DNA from: Mammaliicoccus sp. Marseille-Q6498
GTDB taxonomy: Bacteria; Bacillota; Bacilli; Staphylococcales; Staphylococcaceae
Assembly (NCBI RefSeq): GCF_946151045.1
Contig: NZ_CAMGYY010000002.1
Location: forward strand, 1 to 64,000
Direction of reading: 5' to 3'
Length of the DNA: 64,000 nt
Part shown: piece after piece, positions 12,293 to 20,559 of the stretch
Layout: each line of letters opens with the position of its first letter
How positions within the stretch are numbered: the stretch's first letter is position 1
Notes under the pieces: model-generated
Told to the model about the DNA's origin: nothing
Databases searched by the model: none
What the model saw: only the letters and a program-made list of their open reading frames with translations
Position numbers and translations under genes: made by a program

Positions 12293-12938
12293 TACATCAA
12301 ACCAACCTTTGGCAGTTTCACTCATTAAAGATGGTGTTGTATTGTTGAATCATCAATCTTATTTAAAGAAAAATCATTCACTACAATTAATGCCAGTAAT
12401 TGAACACTTAATGAAGGAAGCGGATTTATTACCAAAAGATTTAACAGAAATTGTTGTAGCAAATGGTCCAGGTTCATATACTGGATTAAGAATAGGGATA
12501 ACTACTGCTAAAACATTGGCATATACATTAAATATACCTATATATGAAGTTTCTTCATTAAAAGCATTAGCTAAAACGTGTGACCAAACAGAAACATTAA
12601 TTGTCCCAATATTTGATGCAAGACGTGAACATGTATTTGCAGGGGTTTATCAATATAATGAAGAAACTTTAGTGAGTGTACTTGAAGATACTTATATTTC
12701 AATAAATGATTTGAATGAATTTTTACAAAATCAAAATCAACCATATGTTTTTATAGGTAATGATACAGAGAAATTGAAAAACTTATTAGATGGTCAAATA
12801 AAACCATATTTACCAGATGCATCAGTTATGTACGACCTTAAAGAAAAACAGGCTAAGAATGTTCATGATATAAAACCACGATATTTAAAATTATCAGAGG
12901 CGGAACAAAATTGGAAAAACAATCAAACAACACATTAG
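12273..12938 (+). CDS. tsaB: tRNA t6A biosynthesis protein TsaB
   Basis: ASKHA-fold paralogue of TsaD that dimerises with it in the t6A complex; itself not catalytic. The 221-aa product begins TTLLIDTSNQPLAVSL and has the family signature VANGPGSYTGLRIG (about 64-77). It overlaps both neighbours, tsaE by 20 bp and rimI by 28 bp, indicating tight translational coupling. Confidence 0.95.
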   Translation: MTTLLIDTSNQPLAVSLIKDGVVLLNHQSYLKKNHSLQLMPVIEHLMKEADLLPKDLTEIVVANGPGSYTGLRIGITTAKTLAYTLNIPIYEVSSLKALAKTCDQTETLIVPIFDARREHVFAGVYQYNEETLVSVLEDTYISINDLNEFLQNQNQPYVFIGNDTEKLKNLLDGQIKPYLPDASVMYDLKEKQAKNVHDIKPRYLKLSEAEQNWKNNQTTH

Positions 12939-13378
12939 AAATTAGAAAAATGATTAGAGAAGATGTAGCTCAAGTATATGAGATTGAAAAACAAAGCTTC
13001 ACAAATAGTTCGTGGTCACTAGAAGCTTTTTATCATGAATTAGAAAAAAATGAATTCGCGCATTATTTTGTCGTTTCAGTAGGCGATAAAATTTGTGCAT
13101 ATTGTGGTATATGGTTAGTGATTGATCAAGCACAAATCACAACGATATCTGTAGACGAACATTATAGAAATTGTGGAATAGGGCAAATGTTGCTTCAATA
13201 TGTCATGAATTATGCGAGTGCAACATGTACAACAATGAGTTTAGAAGTTAGATTGGAAAATGAAGCGGCTAAACATATATATGAAAAAGCAGGATTTACG
13301 TATGGTGGCATTAGAAAGAATTATTATGGCGACGGAGAGGATGCTAAAGTAATGTGGGTGAGTTTAAATAATGAGTAA
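12911..13378 (+). CDS. rimI: Ribosomal protein S18-alanine N-acetyltransferase
   Basis: GNAT-fold acetyltransferase, classically for the N terminus of ribosomal protein S18. The 155-aa protein has an acetyl-CoA-binding loop at [14 protein letters not shown] and the C-terminal [17 protein letters not shown]. The start is TTG with GAGGCGG upstream, inside the end of tsaB. Its position between tsaB and tsaD is conserved in Bacillus and Staphylococcus. The substrate is inferred from family and position. Confidence 0.9.
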   Translation: MEKQSNNTLEIRKMIREDVAQVYEIEKQSFTNSSWSLEAFYHELEKNEFAHYFVVSVGDKICAYCGIWLVIDQAQITTISVDEHYRNCGIGQMLLQYVMNYASATCTTMSLEVRLENEAAKHIYEKAGFTYGGIRKNYYGDGEDAKVMWVSLNNE

Positions 13379-14387
13379 CTCTATCATTTTAAGTATAGAA
13401 ACAAGCTGTGATGAAACAGCAGCAAGTGTTATAAAGAATGGAACTGAAATTTTAAGTAATGAAGTCGTAACACAAATGATGACACACAAAAAATTTGGCG
13501 GTGTCGTTCCAGAAGTAGCAAGTAGACAACACGTAGAAGTGATTACTCAAGTCATTGATGAAGCTTTAAAGAACGCGAATATGACTATGGATAATATTGA
13601 TGCTGTTGCGGTAACAGAAGGCCCAGGTTTAATAGGTGCATTATTAGTAGGTGTAGCAAGTGCAAAAGCATTAGCATTTAGTCATCAAAAGCCTTTAATT
13701 CCAGTACATCACATTTCAGGACATATATATGCAAATCATTTAATAAAGCCTTTAAAATTCCCATTAATGGCACTTATTGTTTCTGGTGGACATACAGAAC
13801 TTATATATATGAAAGATCATTTAGATTTCGAAATTATTGGCGAAACGAGAGATGATGCAGTAGGTGAAGCGTACGACAAAGTAGCGAGAACAATTGGCTT
13901 ACCATACCCTGGAGGTCCAGAAATAGATAAACTGGCTCAATTAGGCCAAGATACACTGAAATTCCCGAGAGTTTGGCTTGAAAAAGATAGCTATGATTTT
14001 AGTTTTAGCGGTTTGAAAAGTGCTGTTATTAATACATTGCATAATAGAAGACAAAAAAATGAAGAAATTATCCCTGAAGATGTCGCAACAAGCTTCCAAA
14101 ATAGTGTTGTTGAAGTTTTAGTAGGAAAAACAATGTCAGCAGTTAAAGAATACGATGTTAATGAACTCATCGTTGCTGGTGGAGTAGCTGCTAATAAAGG
14201 GTTAAGACAAGCGTTGGAACAAGAATGTAAAAATCAAAACATTAACTTAAGTATTCCACCTTTAAATTTATGTACTGACAATGCTGCTATGATTGGTTCA
14301 GTAGCACACTTTTTATATTTAAAAGGTAAAACAGCAGATATGAAATTAAACGGAAAAAGTTCACTTGATATAGAAGAAATAGATTAA
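13371..14387 (+). CDS. tsaD: tRNA t6A threonylcarbamoyltransferase TsaD (Gcp)
   Basis: Catalytic subunit that transfers the threonylcarbamoyl group to A37 of tRNA. The 338-aa ASKHA protein has the phosphate motif [14 protein letters not shown] at the N terminus, [14 protein letters not shown], and the metal-binding histidines in [12 protein letters not shown] (about His114 and His118). The nucleotide motif [12 protein letters not shown] is near 265. It overlaps rimI by 8 bp and ends the operon. Confidence 0.96.
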   Translation: MSNSIILSIETSCDETAASVIKNGTEILSNEVVTQMMTHKKFGGVVPEVASRQHVEVITQVIDEALKNANMTMDNIDAVAVTEGPGLIGALLVGVASAKALAFSHQKPLIPVHHISGHIYANHLIKPLKFPLMALIVSGGHTELIYMKDHLDFEIIGETRDDAVGEAYDKVARTIGLPYPGGPEIDKLAQLGQDTLKFPRVWLEKDSYDFSFSGLKSAVINTLHNRRQKNEEIIPEDVATSFQNSVVEVLVGKTMSAVKEYDVNELIVAGGVAANKGLRQALEQECKNQNINLSIPPLNLCTDNAAMIGSVAHFLYLKGKTADMKLNGKSSLDIEEID

Positions 14388-14460
14388 GTTAAAATTTGTA
14401 AAAGTACACTTTGAGCGTTATAATTACTTTGCATGATAAAGATTATAGGAGGGTAATAAA

Positions 14461-14889
14461 ATGGATGTAAATACGTATTTTAATTTCCAAAATAGTATTG
14501 AAGCCTTAAAGTTCTATGAAGAAAAATTGGGTGCTACAGATATTATGAGAGTTCCAGGTAATCATGAAATGTTCAAAGATGCCCCAGAAGAATTTAAAAT
14601 GCCCGAATCTTTTACTATGAATGCAAGTTTTAAAATATTAGATAAAACATTTTTATGTAGTGATACTTGGCAAAATAAACCTATAGATAATGAAGGTGCA
14701 CAAGTATGCTTCCAATTTAATTATGATAACGTTGAAGATAGAGAAGCGATTCAAGAATTATTTAAAAAGGCGGAAGACGCTGGATGCAAAATTCAAATGC
14801 CGTTAAATAAAGTAGAATGGTCACCAATGTTTGGTTCATTTAAAGATCCATTTGGTGTTTCGTGGATGGCTAATGCTTATACTGAATAA
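14461..14889 (+). CDS. VOC family protein (PhnB-like)
   Basis: A 142-aa vicinal-oxygen-chelate (glyoxalase/bleomycin-resistance fold) protein of the PhnB or 3-demethylubiquinone-9 methyltransferase-like group. Typical features are the N-terminal NTYFNFQNSIEALKFYEEKLGA and the C-terminal PFGVSWMAN. GGAGGG lies before the ATG. Substrate unknown; such proteins are often annotated only by fold. It lies 73 bp behind tsaD and is followed by a strong terminator. Confidence 0.85.
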   Translation: MDVNTYFNFQNSIEALKFYEEKLGATDIMRVPGNHEMFKDAPEEFKMPESFTMNASFKILDKTFLCSDTWQNKPIDNEGAQVCFQFNYDNVEDREAIQELFKKAEDAGCKIQMPLNKVEWSPMFGSFKDPFGVSWMANAYTE

Positions 14890-14891
14890 AT

Positions 14892-14925
14892 AAAAACTGC
14901 TCGCAGCATTTGCGAGCAGTTTTGT
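14892..14925. terminator. Bidirectional terminator after the VOC gene (first copy)
   Basis: ACTGCTCGCA (14896-14905) pairs with TGCGAGCAGT (14911-14920), flanked by A and T tracts. A second copy, differing by one base in the loop, lies at 15334-15362, with the composite repeat between them. Confidence 0.9.
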
Positions 14926-15332
14926 TTGTAGATAAACTTAACCGCTTAAAAACTCGCTTGCCTAGGGTACAGTCTCAGCCTGTAGTCTTCGACTCGTACT
15001 AAACGCTTAGGCGTCTTCGTTTTTAAGCGGTTTTTTATTCTAACGAGCATTATTCGGAATTCTGCTCCTTACAGGATTCTAACGAGCATTATTCGGAATT
15101 CTGCTCCTTACAGGATTCTAACGAGCATTATTCGGAATTCTGCTCCTTACAGGATTCTAACGAGCATTATTCGGAATTCTGCTCCTTACAGCATTCTAAC
15201 GAGCATTATTCGGAATTCTGCTCCTTAGCGGGTTCTAACGAGCATTATTCAGAATTCTGCTCCTTAGAGTGTGTACATAAACATAAAAAAACTGCCAACA
15301 ACTTCACTTTAAGTGACTTTGTTGACAGTCTG
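14924..15332 (-). repeat. Composite intergenic repeat, locus B (R3-R1x6-R2)
   Basis: Read on the minus strand, this stretch is R3 (15332-15285), six R1 units and R2 (15030-14924, 107 bp). The R2 closing stem here is CCGCTTAAAA/TTTTAAGCGG, where locus A has CCGATTAAAA/TTTTAATCGG. That is a compensatory pair change. The whole unit lies between two copies of a terminator hairpin. Confidence 0.9.
15041..15267 (+). repeat. 39-bp tandem repeat array, GAGC/GCTC subtype, 6 units
   Basis: Units begin at 15041, 15080, 15119, 15158, 15197 and 15236, exactly 39 bp apart and nearly identical. Each has TAACGAGCATTATTC and then TCTGCTCCTTA. GAGCA and TGCTC can pair within a unit. There are no unique spacers. 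Confidence 0.95.
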
Positions 15333-15333
15333 A

Positions 15334-15362
15334 ACTGCTCGCAGCGTTTGCGAGCAGTTTTT
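15334..15362. terminator. Terminator hairpin (second copy)
   Basis: ACTGCTCGCA/TGCGAGCAGT with a GCGTT loop and a T tract. It matches the copy at 14895-14923 at 28 of 29 bases. It also borders the stop of the small minus-strand frame at 15361. Confidence 0.85.
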
Positions 15363-15504
15363 ATTTTCGAGCATATTTACCTTCTCTATACGTGTAATCT
15401 GTATAATCTTTTATACGCTCATCATATTCTTCTTTAGTTATAATTTTAAGATTAAGTAACTCTTTAGCTTTAGTTGTATAACTCTCAATGTTAGCTTCTT
15501 TCAT
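15361..15504 (-). pseudogene. Small SHOCT-like C-terminal fragment
   Basis: A 47-codon frame from ATG 15504. Its C-terminal half, KAKELLNLKIITKEEYDERI, resembles the short SHOCT-type tail found at the end of many Firmicute proteins. The frame continues upstream to a TTG at 15540 (YFRRDVEEIM) without a good ribosome-binding site, so it looks like the remnant of a longer gene cut off on its 5' side. It could instead be a genuine small protein. Confidence 0.4.
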
Positions 15505-15540
15505 TATTTCTTCAACATCCCTTCTAAAGTAGCAATACAA

Positions 15541-15790
15541 AATGAAATTTAACTACGATCATTTTTTGAAGCAAAAGAATAGAAATGATTATAGTAGTTT
15601 CTATAAACTAAAGTTTATGAATAGCTATAAATACTTAATTGAATTATAAAACTTTTCAAATATTAAATCTACTAAATTTTTCAAATATAGCACTATTTTA
15701 AGTATAATGATAAACCGTATTTACAAATTTTACACTTTCACAACTAAATACATTTATAATTCAGGAAGTCAATACAGAACATTTGTACTT
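15541..15790. other. AT-rich gene-free DNA
   Basis: Very AT-rich sequence between the SHOCT-like fragment and the DnaA-box cluster. I see no reading frame with a ribosome-binding site and no clear hairpin. Confidence 0.5.
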
Positions 15791-15799
15791 GTGCACAAG

Positions 15800-15948
15800 T
15801 TAACCACAAATTGTGGATAACATTGGTATATCTCATTATATGTTTGTGGATAAGTTTTTATAATCTGAAACGTTTTTTACATATTACTTGTGGATAACTA
15901 GGATAACTTTGTGGATGACTGGAAAATCAAGCATTTCATTGTGAATAA
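15800..15948. promoter_or_regulatory. DnaA-box cluster (non-origin)
   Basis: Three perfect DnaA boxes TGTGGATAA lie at 15812-15820, 15845-15853 and 15889-15897. Single-mismatch boxes lie at 15800-15808 (TTAACCACA), 15910-15918 (TGTGGATGA) and 15940-15948 (TGTGAATAA). No dnaA, dnaN or rpmH genes are nearby, so this is not oriC. In B. subtilis a DnaA-binding cluster is reported near gcp (tsaD), and the tsaD - ABC-F gene order is the same here. Confidence 0.75.
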
Positions 15949-15970
15949 ACATGTAGATGAAATAGATAAT

Positions 15971-16006
15971 AAAAATGCGCTAAGGTGTAAAATTTACCTT
16001 AGCGCA
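15971..16006 (-). terminator. Terminator after the ABC-F gene
   Basis: TGCGCTAAGGT (15976-15986) pairs with ACCTTAGCGCA (15996-16006). On the minus strand a run of five T follows, 7 bp past the stop codon. Confidence 0.88.
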
Positions 16007-16012
16007 AATGGA

Positions 16013-17935
16013 TTAATCTAATTGGTTTTCTATTAACTCCCATTTTTCCATACTCTCTTCGAGCAGATGTTCTGTTTGAATTCTTTGACTATTAATCTCA
16101 TTACTTTTTTCTACATCATTAAATACTTCAGGTAACGTAAGTTGATGCTCAAAATCAGCGATCTGTGCTTCGTAATGAGAGATGTCATGTTCTATTTCTT
16201 CTAATTGACGTTCTAATTTACGTCTTTCTTTTTTCATTTGTTTCTGATTTATATAATAATTTTCGTCTATATTTTCATTTTGTTGATGAATGCTACTTTG
16301 TTCGTAGTTATGAATCGCTTCTCTTTGTTCGAGCTTTTCTAAATAATATTGATAATCACCATGGAATAATTCGTTACCCTCTGTTGTGATATGAAAGATT
16401 TTAGTAGATAATTCATTGATAAAATAACGGTCATGAGATACGAAAAGTATAGTGCCTTCATAATTTTGAAGTGCTTTTTCTAACATTTCTTTTGAATCAA
16501 TGTCTAAATGGTTTGTTGGCTCATCTAGAATAAGTACATTATTCTTTTCTAACATTAATAAAGCTAATTGTAATCGAGCTTTCTCGCCACCTGATAAGTC
16601 GTTAATGACTTTTTTAACTTCATCTTGAGTAAATAGAAATCTCCCAAGTATTGTTCGTATATCTTTTTCAGGCATGTGCGTATATTGATCCCACACATAA
16701 TCTAGAATCGTCATATTGGATTTGAATTCTGCTTGTTTTTGGTCATAATAGCCCATTTGTATATTTGAGCCAAAATGAATATCTCCAGATAGGGGAGATA
16801 ATTTTTTAGATATCGTTTTAATTAATGTAGATTTTCCAATCCCATTAGGGCCAATAATAGCTATTCTGTCATGACGTTTAACGTCTAAGTTAATTGCGGG
16901 TGTGATTTTATTCGTGTAACCAATTTCTAAGTTTTTTATAGATAATACATCCTCACCGGTAGCACGATTAATTTCAAATTGAATTTGAGCACTTTTAGCA
17001 TCAAGTCGAGGTTTTTCAATTCTTTCCATTCTTTCTAGAACTTTTCTACGACTTTTAGCCATGCCACTTGTTGATGCTCTCGTTATATTTTTTTCGACAA
17101 ATGTTTCTAACTTTTTAATTTCACTTTGTTGTCTTTCATATTCAAGCATTACTTTTTCATAGTGCGCATCGCGTTCTTTTAAAAATTTACTATAATTTCC
17201 GATATATCTCTTAACGGAACCTAAGGCAACGTCATACACTTGATTCACAATCTTATCCAAGAAATATCTATCGTGACTGATTATAACAATCGCGCCTTTG
17301 AAATGTGTTAAGTAGTTCTCTAACCATTCAGTTGTTTCCATATCTAAATGGTTTGTCGGTTCATCTAATAATAATAAATCTGGTTCACTTAAAAGCATTT
17401 GTGCCATTGATAGTCTTGTTTTTTGACCGCCACTAAAAGAATTTATAGGTCTGTCAAAATCTGATTCTGTAAAATTCAAACCCGTTAAAACAGTTTTGAT
17501 TTTACTTTCATATTGATAACCATCCATTGATTCAAACTGATTAGAAAGTTGTTCGTAGCGTTCTAATTTTTCTTGATAATCTGCACCGTCATATTCATCA
17601 GCATGTTCACTTAACCAATTTGTAAGTTCTTTTAAATTATTTTCCATTCTTATAATATGCTCAAATGGCTTTTTCATTTCATTTATAACGGTATCTGTTG
17701 AATTCAATGACATTTGTTGTGTTAAATAACCCATCGTAACTTGCTTACCTTTTGAAAAGTTACCTGAATCATAATCTTCAACACCGGCAATAATTTTCAT
17801 TAAAGTTGTTTTACCAGCGCCATTTCTACCGACGATAGCAATTCGTTCTCCCGTTTTTACTTCGAAGTCGACATCTGAAAAAATGATGTCTCCGTCAAAA
17901 GATTTTTCTAATTTATTTATTTGTAAAAGTATCAT
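16013..17935 (-). CDS. ABC-F family ATP-binding protein (YdiF-like)
   Basis: Soluble ATPase with two ABC domains and no membrane segments. ABC-F proteins act on the ribosome in translation or antibiotic protection. Of 640 aa, domain 1 has GRNGAGKTT (about 36-44), SFSGGQKTRLSMAQMLL and LLLDEPTNHLD. After the linker (about 240-320), domain 2 has GPNGIGKST, DLSGGEKARLQLALLML and LDEPTNHLD. A charged C-terminal coiled coil (about 540-640) resembles B. subtilis YdiF and Uup. The place next to tsaD and rex matches ydiF. Divergent from rex; the substrate state of the ribosome is unknown. Confidence 0.9.
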   Translation of the reverse strand: MILLQINKLEKSFDGDIIFSDVDFEVKTGERIAIVGRNGAGKTTLMKIIAGVEDYDSGNFSKGKQVTMGYLTQQMSLNSTDTVINEMKKPFEHIIRMENNLKELTNWLSEHADEYDGADYQEKLERYEQLSNQFESMDGYQYESKIKTVLTGLNFTESDFDRPINSFSGGQKTRLSMAQMLLSEPDLLLLDEPTNHLDMETTEWLENYLTHFKGAIVIISHDRYFLDKIVNQVYDVALGSVKRYIGNYSKFLKERDAHYEKVMLEYERQQSEIKKLETFVEKNITRASTSGMAKSRRKVLERMERIEKPRLDAKSAQIQFEINRATGEDVLSIKNLEIGYTNKITPAINLDVKRHDRIAIIGPNGIGKSTLIKTISKKLSPLSGDIHFGSNIQMGYYDQKQAEFKSNMTILDYVWDQYTHMPEKDIRTILGRFLFTQDEVKKVINDLSGGEKARLQLALLMLEKNNVLILDEPTNHLDIDSKEMLEKALQNYEGTILFVSHDRYFINELSTKIFHITTEGNELFHGDYQYYLEKLEQREAIHNYEQSSIHQQNENIDENYYINQKQMKKERRKLERQLEEIEHDISHYEAQIADFEHQLTLPEVFNDVEKSNEINSQRIQTEHLLEESMEKWELIENQLD

Positions 17936-18035
17936 GTTTACACCTCTCTATTAATTATTATTCTACATGAAAATTACGAATAAATGTACGAATATTACAT
18001 ACAATATATGTATAGTTATTTCAACTCAAGTTTGA

Positions 18036-18070
18036 TATAATAAAACCAATAGATGTGAACACAATCACAT
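18036..18070 (+). promoter_or_regulatory. rex promoter with Rex operator
   Basis: An extended -10 (TGATATAAT, ending 18041) is followed 12 bp later by TGTGA (18054-18058), six bases, and TCACA (18065-18069). This is the core of the Rex operator TTGTGA-N6-TCACAA. It lies over the expected transcription start, so Rex should repress its own operon when NADH is low. Confidence 0.75.
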
Positions 18071-18097
18071 TACTTTATTGTAGAAAAGGTGAGGATT

Positions 18098-18730
18098 TTG
18101 GCGAAGAATGATGTGAAGATCCCGAAAGCAACTTTGAAGCGTTTGCCTCTATATTATAGATTTGTTAGTACGCTCCATAATTCAGGTGTTGATCGTGTTT
18201 CTTCTAAAGAACTAAGTGACGGACTTAAAATAGATTCAGCAACAATTCGTCGCGATTTTTCGTATTTTGGTGAATTAGGTAAAAAAGGGTACGGATACAA
18301 TATAAGCTATTTATTAAAATTCTTTAGAACAACATTAGAACAAGAAGATATGACTAAAGTTGCAATAGTAGGTGTAGGTAATTTAGGAACTGCACTTGTT
18401 AATTATAATTTTACTGTAAATGATAGAATGCAAATTGTAGCTGCTTTTGATCAATCAGAAGATATCGTTGGTAAAATGGTAGGGAAATTAACGGTCGACA
18501 GTATGGAAGATTTTGAAAAAGTGCTTGAAGATTTAAATATACAAGTTGTAATATTGACAGTACCACAACAAGTGGCACAACAAGTTGCTGATCGTATAAC
18601 GGCAGCCGGAATAACTGGAATATTGAACTTTACACCTCAAAGAATTAATGTACCAGAGAAAGTACAAGTTCATCATATAGATTTAGGAATTGAATTACAG
18701 TCTTTAATCTTCTTTATGAAGAATCAATAG
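18098..18730 (+). CDS. rex: Redox-sensing transcriptional repressor Rex
   Basis: Repressor that senses the NADH/NAD+ ratio and controls fermentation and anaerobic respiration genes. It has an N-terminal winged helix (about 5-80; [39 protein letters not shown]) and a C-terminal Rossmann domain ([16 protein letters not shown]). I place the start at TTG 18098 ([10 protein letters not shown], 210 aa), which matches other Rex N termini and has AAGG 8 bases upstream. A GTG at 18089 is in frame but falls within the ribosome-binding site. The tatA gene follows after 13 bp and is probably co-transcribed. Confidence 0.95.
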   Translation: MAKNDVKIPKATLKRLPLYYRFVSTLHNSGVDRVSSKELSDGLKIDSATIRRDFSYFGELGKKGYGYNISYLLKFFRTTLEQEDMTKVAIVGVGNLGTALVNYNFTVNDRMQIVAAFDQSEDIVGKMVGKLTVDSMEDFEKVLEDLNIQVVILTVPQQVAQQVADRITAAGITGILNFTPQRINVPEKVQVHHIDLGIELQSLIFFMKNQ

Positions 18731-18743
18731 GAGGGGTATCAGT

Positions 18744-18968
18744 ATGGAAGCTTTAACTTTTATTAATACACTTGGAATTTCAGGACCAGTCAGCTTATTA
18801 TTTATAGGGGTAGTTGCATTAATTATATTTGGACCTAAGAAGTTACCACAGTTTGGTAGAGCAATGGGATCTACATTAAAAGAATTTAAAGACGCTACAG
18901 ATGGTATGACAAACTTTGATGAAAAGAAAAGCAATCACGAAGAAAGTAAAGATAAAGAAGTTAAATAG
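18744..18968 (+). CDS. tatA: Sec-independent protein translocase subunit TatA
   Basis: Pore-forming component of the twin-arginine translocase. The 74-aa protein has a single N-terminal membrane helix (about 14-32, ISGPVSLLFIGVVALIIFG), the hinge FGPKKLPQFGRAMGS, an amphipathic helix and a charged tail. GGAGGGG precedes the ATG. In B. subtilis tatAy-tatCy also follow rex. Confidence 0.95.
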   Translation: MEALTFINTLGISGPVSLLFIGVVALIIFGPKKLPQFGRAMGSTLKEFKDATDGMTNFDEKKSNHEESKDKEVK

Positions 18969-18995
18969 AACATTATTTAACTCATATTCACATTA

Positions 18996-19027
18996 ATGTG
19001 GCGGGGTTTCCTGCCACATCTTTTTTT
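18996..19027 (+). terminator. Terminator between tatA and tatC
   Basis: ATGTGGC (18996-19002) and GCCACAT (19013-19019), with extra GG/CC pairs inside, are followed by seven T. It probably lowers tatC expression relative to tatA, which fits the excess of TatA in the complex. Confidence 0.8.
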
Positions 19028-19041
19028 AGATTGGAGGTAAG

Positions 19042-19824
19042 ATGGTGGATAAAGACAATTTAACTTTTGTCGAACACTTAGAGGAATTACGTAGTCGTAT
19101 TATGATCATTGCTTATTTTCTAATAGGTGGACTCGTTTTAGGATTTTTCTTTGCCAAACCGGTCATTTACTATATTACACACGATGATTTCACTCAAAAT
19201 TTAGAATTAAATGCTTTTAGAATTACAGATCCACTTACAATTTACATAGCGATGATTGTTGTTATGGCATTCATTGTCGTATCACCAGTTATTTTATATC
19301 AACTATGGGCGTTTATTTCACCTGGATTACATCCGAAAGAACAAAAAGTAACATTAAGCTATATACCATTTAGTTTAATTTTGTTTATAGCTGGATTAAT
19401 CTTTTCATACTTTATAATATTCCCTTATTTAATCTCATTTACTATGGGATTAGCAGAAGATATGGGGATAAAACAAACAATTGGTATTAAAGAATACTTC
19501 AGTGAATTATTTAAATTCACAATTCCATTTGGATTCGTGTTCCAGTTGCCTATACTTTTATTATTTTTAACAAGATTGGGTATCGTAACACCGATGTTTT
19601 TAAAGAAAAATAGAAAATATGCTTACTTCATATTGCTAGTATTAGCAGCATTAATTGCACCGCCAGATTTTATGACGCATATGCTTTTCACAATTCCAAT
19701 GATCATATTATATGAATTTAGCATTGTCATTTCTAAAATCGGTTATAAAAAATATTTAAAAGCAGAACAAAAGTTAATGGAAGAAGAATTAGGAATGGTT
19801 GATAACGAAGAAAAGGATCAGTAA
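19042..19824 (+). CDS. tatC: Sec-independent protein translocase subunit TatC
   Basis: Polytopic receptor for twin-arginine signal peptides. The 260-aa protein has the N-terminal signature LTFVEHLEELRSRI, six predicted membrane helices, and the conserved FISPGLHPKEQK loop and APPDFMTHML near helix 5. GGAGG precedes the ATG. With the single TatA it forms a minimal TatAC system. The acidic tail ends inside a terminator. Confidence 0.95.
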   Translation: MVDKDNLTFVEHLEELRSRIMIIAYFLIGGLVLGFFFAKPVIYYITHDDFTQNLELNAFRITDPLTIYIAMIVVMAFIVVSPVILYQLWAFISPGLHPKEQKVTLSYIPFSLILFIAGLIFSYFIIFPYLISFTMGLAEDMGIKQTIGIKEYFSELFKFTIPFGFVFQLPILLLFLTRLGIVTPMFLKKNRKYAYFILLVLAALIAPPDFMTHMLFTIPMIILYEFSIVISKIGYKKYLKAEQKLMEEELGMVDNEEKDQ

Positions 19825-19847
19825 ATTTAATTTGCTGATTCTTTTTT
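19817..19847 (+). terminator. Terminator overlapping the tatC stop
   Basis: ATCAGTAAATT and AATTTGCTGAT (19817-19840) form a hairpin with one wobble pair, followed by a T tract. Confidence 0.65.
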
Positions 19848-19891
19848 GCGCTAACGGAATTGTTTCTCGATTATTTTACGATAGCCGGTTC

Positions 19892-20313
19892 TAACGACCA
19901 TTATTCAGAATTGTGACCGTTAGCGGGTTTTAACGACCATTATTCGGAATTGTGACCGTTAGCCGGTTCTAACGACCATTATTCGGAATTGTGACCGTTA
20001 GCGGGTTTTAACGACCATTATTCGGAATTGTGACCGTTAGCGGGTTCTAACGACCATTATTCAGAATTCTGACCGTTAGCGGATTCTAACGACCATTATT
20101 CGGAATTGTGACCGTTAGCGGGTTCTAACGACCATTATTCAGAATTGTGACCGTTAGCGGGTTTTAACGACCATTATTCGGAATTGTGACCGTTAGCCGG
20201 TTCTAACGACCATTATTCGGAATTGTGACCGTTAGCGGGTTCTAACGACCATTATTCAGAATTCTGACCGTTAGCGGAATCTAACGACCATTATTCGGAA
20301 TTGTGACCGTTAG
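19892..20313 (+). repeat. 39-bp tandem repeat array, GACC subtype, 11 units
   Basis: Eleven units start every 39 bp from 19892 to 20282. Each reads TAACGACCATTATTC then GAATTGTGACCGTTAG with a variable joint (GCGGGTTT, GCCGGTTC, GCGGATTC). The order of unit variants 1-2-4-5-6 recurs as 7-8-9-10-11, so a block was duplicated. The complement strand pairs TAACGGTCA with TGGTCGTTA using two G-U wobbles. Confidence 0.95.
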
Positions 20314-20324
20314 AATTTGATCCT

Positions 20325-20432
20325 CGATTAAAAACGAAGACGCCCAAGCGTTTAGTACAAGTCGAAGACTACAGGCTGAGACTGTACCCTAGGCAAGCGA
20401 GTTTTTAATCGGTTAAGTTTATTCTACAAACT
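20325..20432 (+). repeat. R2 structured repeat, locus C
   Basis: Copy of the 107-bp R2 element with one inserted base in the tail (TTTATTCTACAAACT). It is closed by CGATTAAAAAC and GTTTTTAATCG. The R3 module is absent at this locus. The tail abuts a weak hairpin ending GTCTAAGTTCTTTTTTT before scrB. Confidence 0.88.
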
Positions 20433-20559
20433 AAGAGCTGAGACTTAATTGTCTAAGTTCTTTTTTTATTATTAAAAGGTATTGGATTTTGTTATATGAT
20501 AAAATAATGTAATAACAAATAACTTGGGATGGTTCGGAATTAAAGTAAGGAGAATGGTA

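Noticed and set aside
15041..15267. CRISPR array
   Set aside because: The 39-bp period is entirely repeat with no unique spacers, and there are no cas genes.
15800..15948. Chromosomal or plasmid replication origin
   Set aside because: DnaA boxes are present, but there is no dnaA, dnaN, rep gene or clear DNA-unwinding element, and the flanking genes are not those of oriC.
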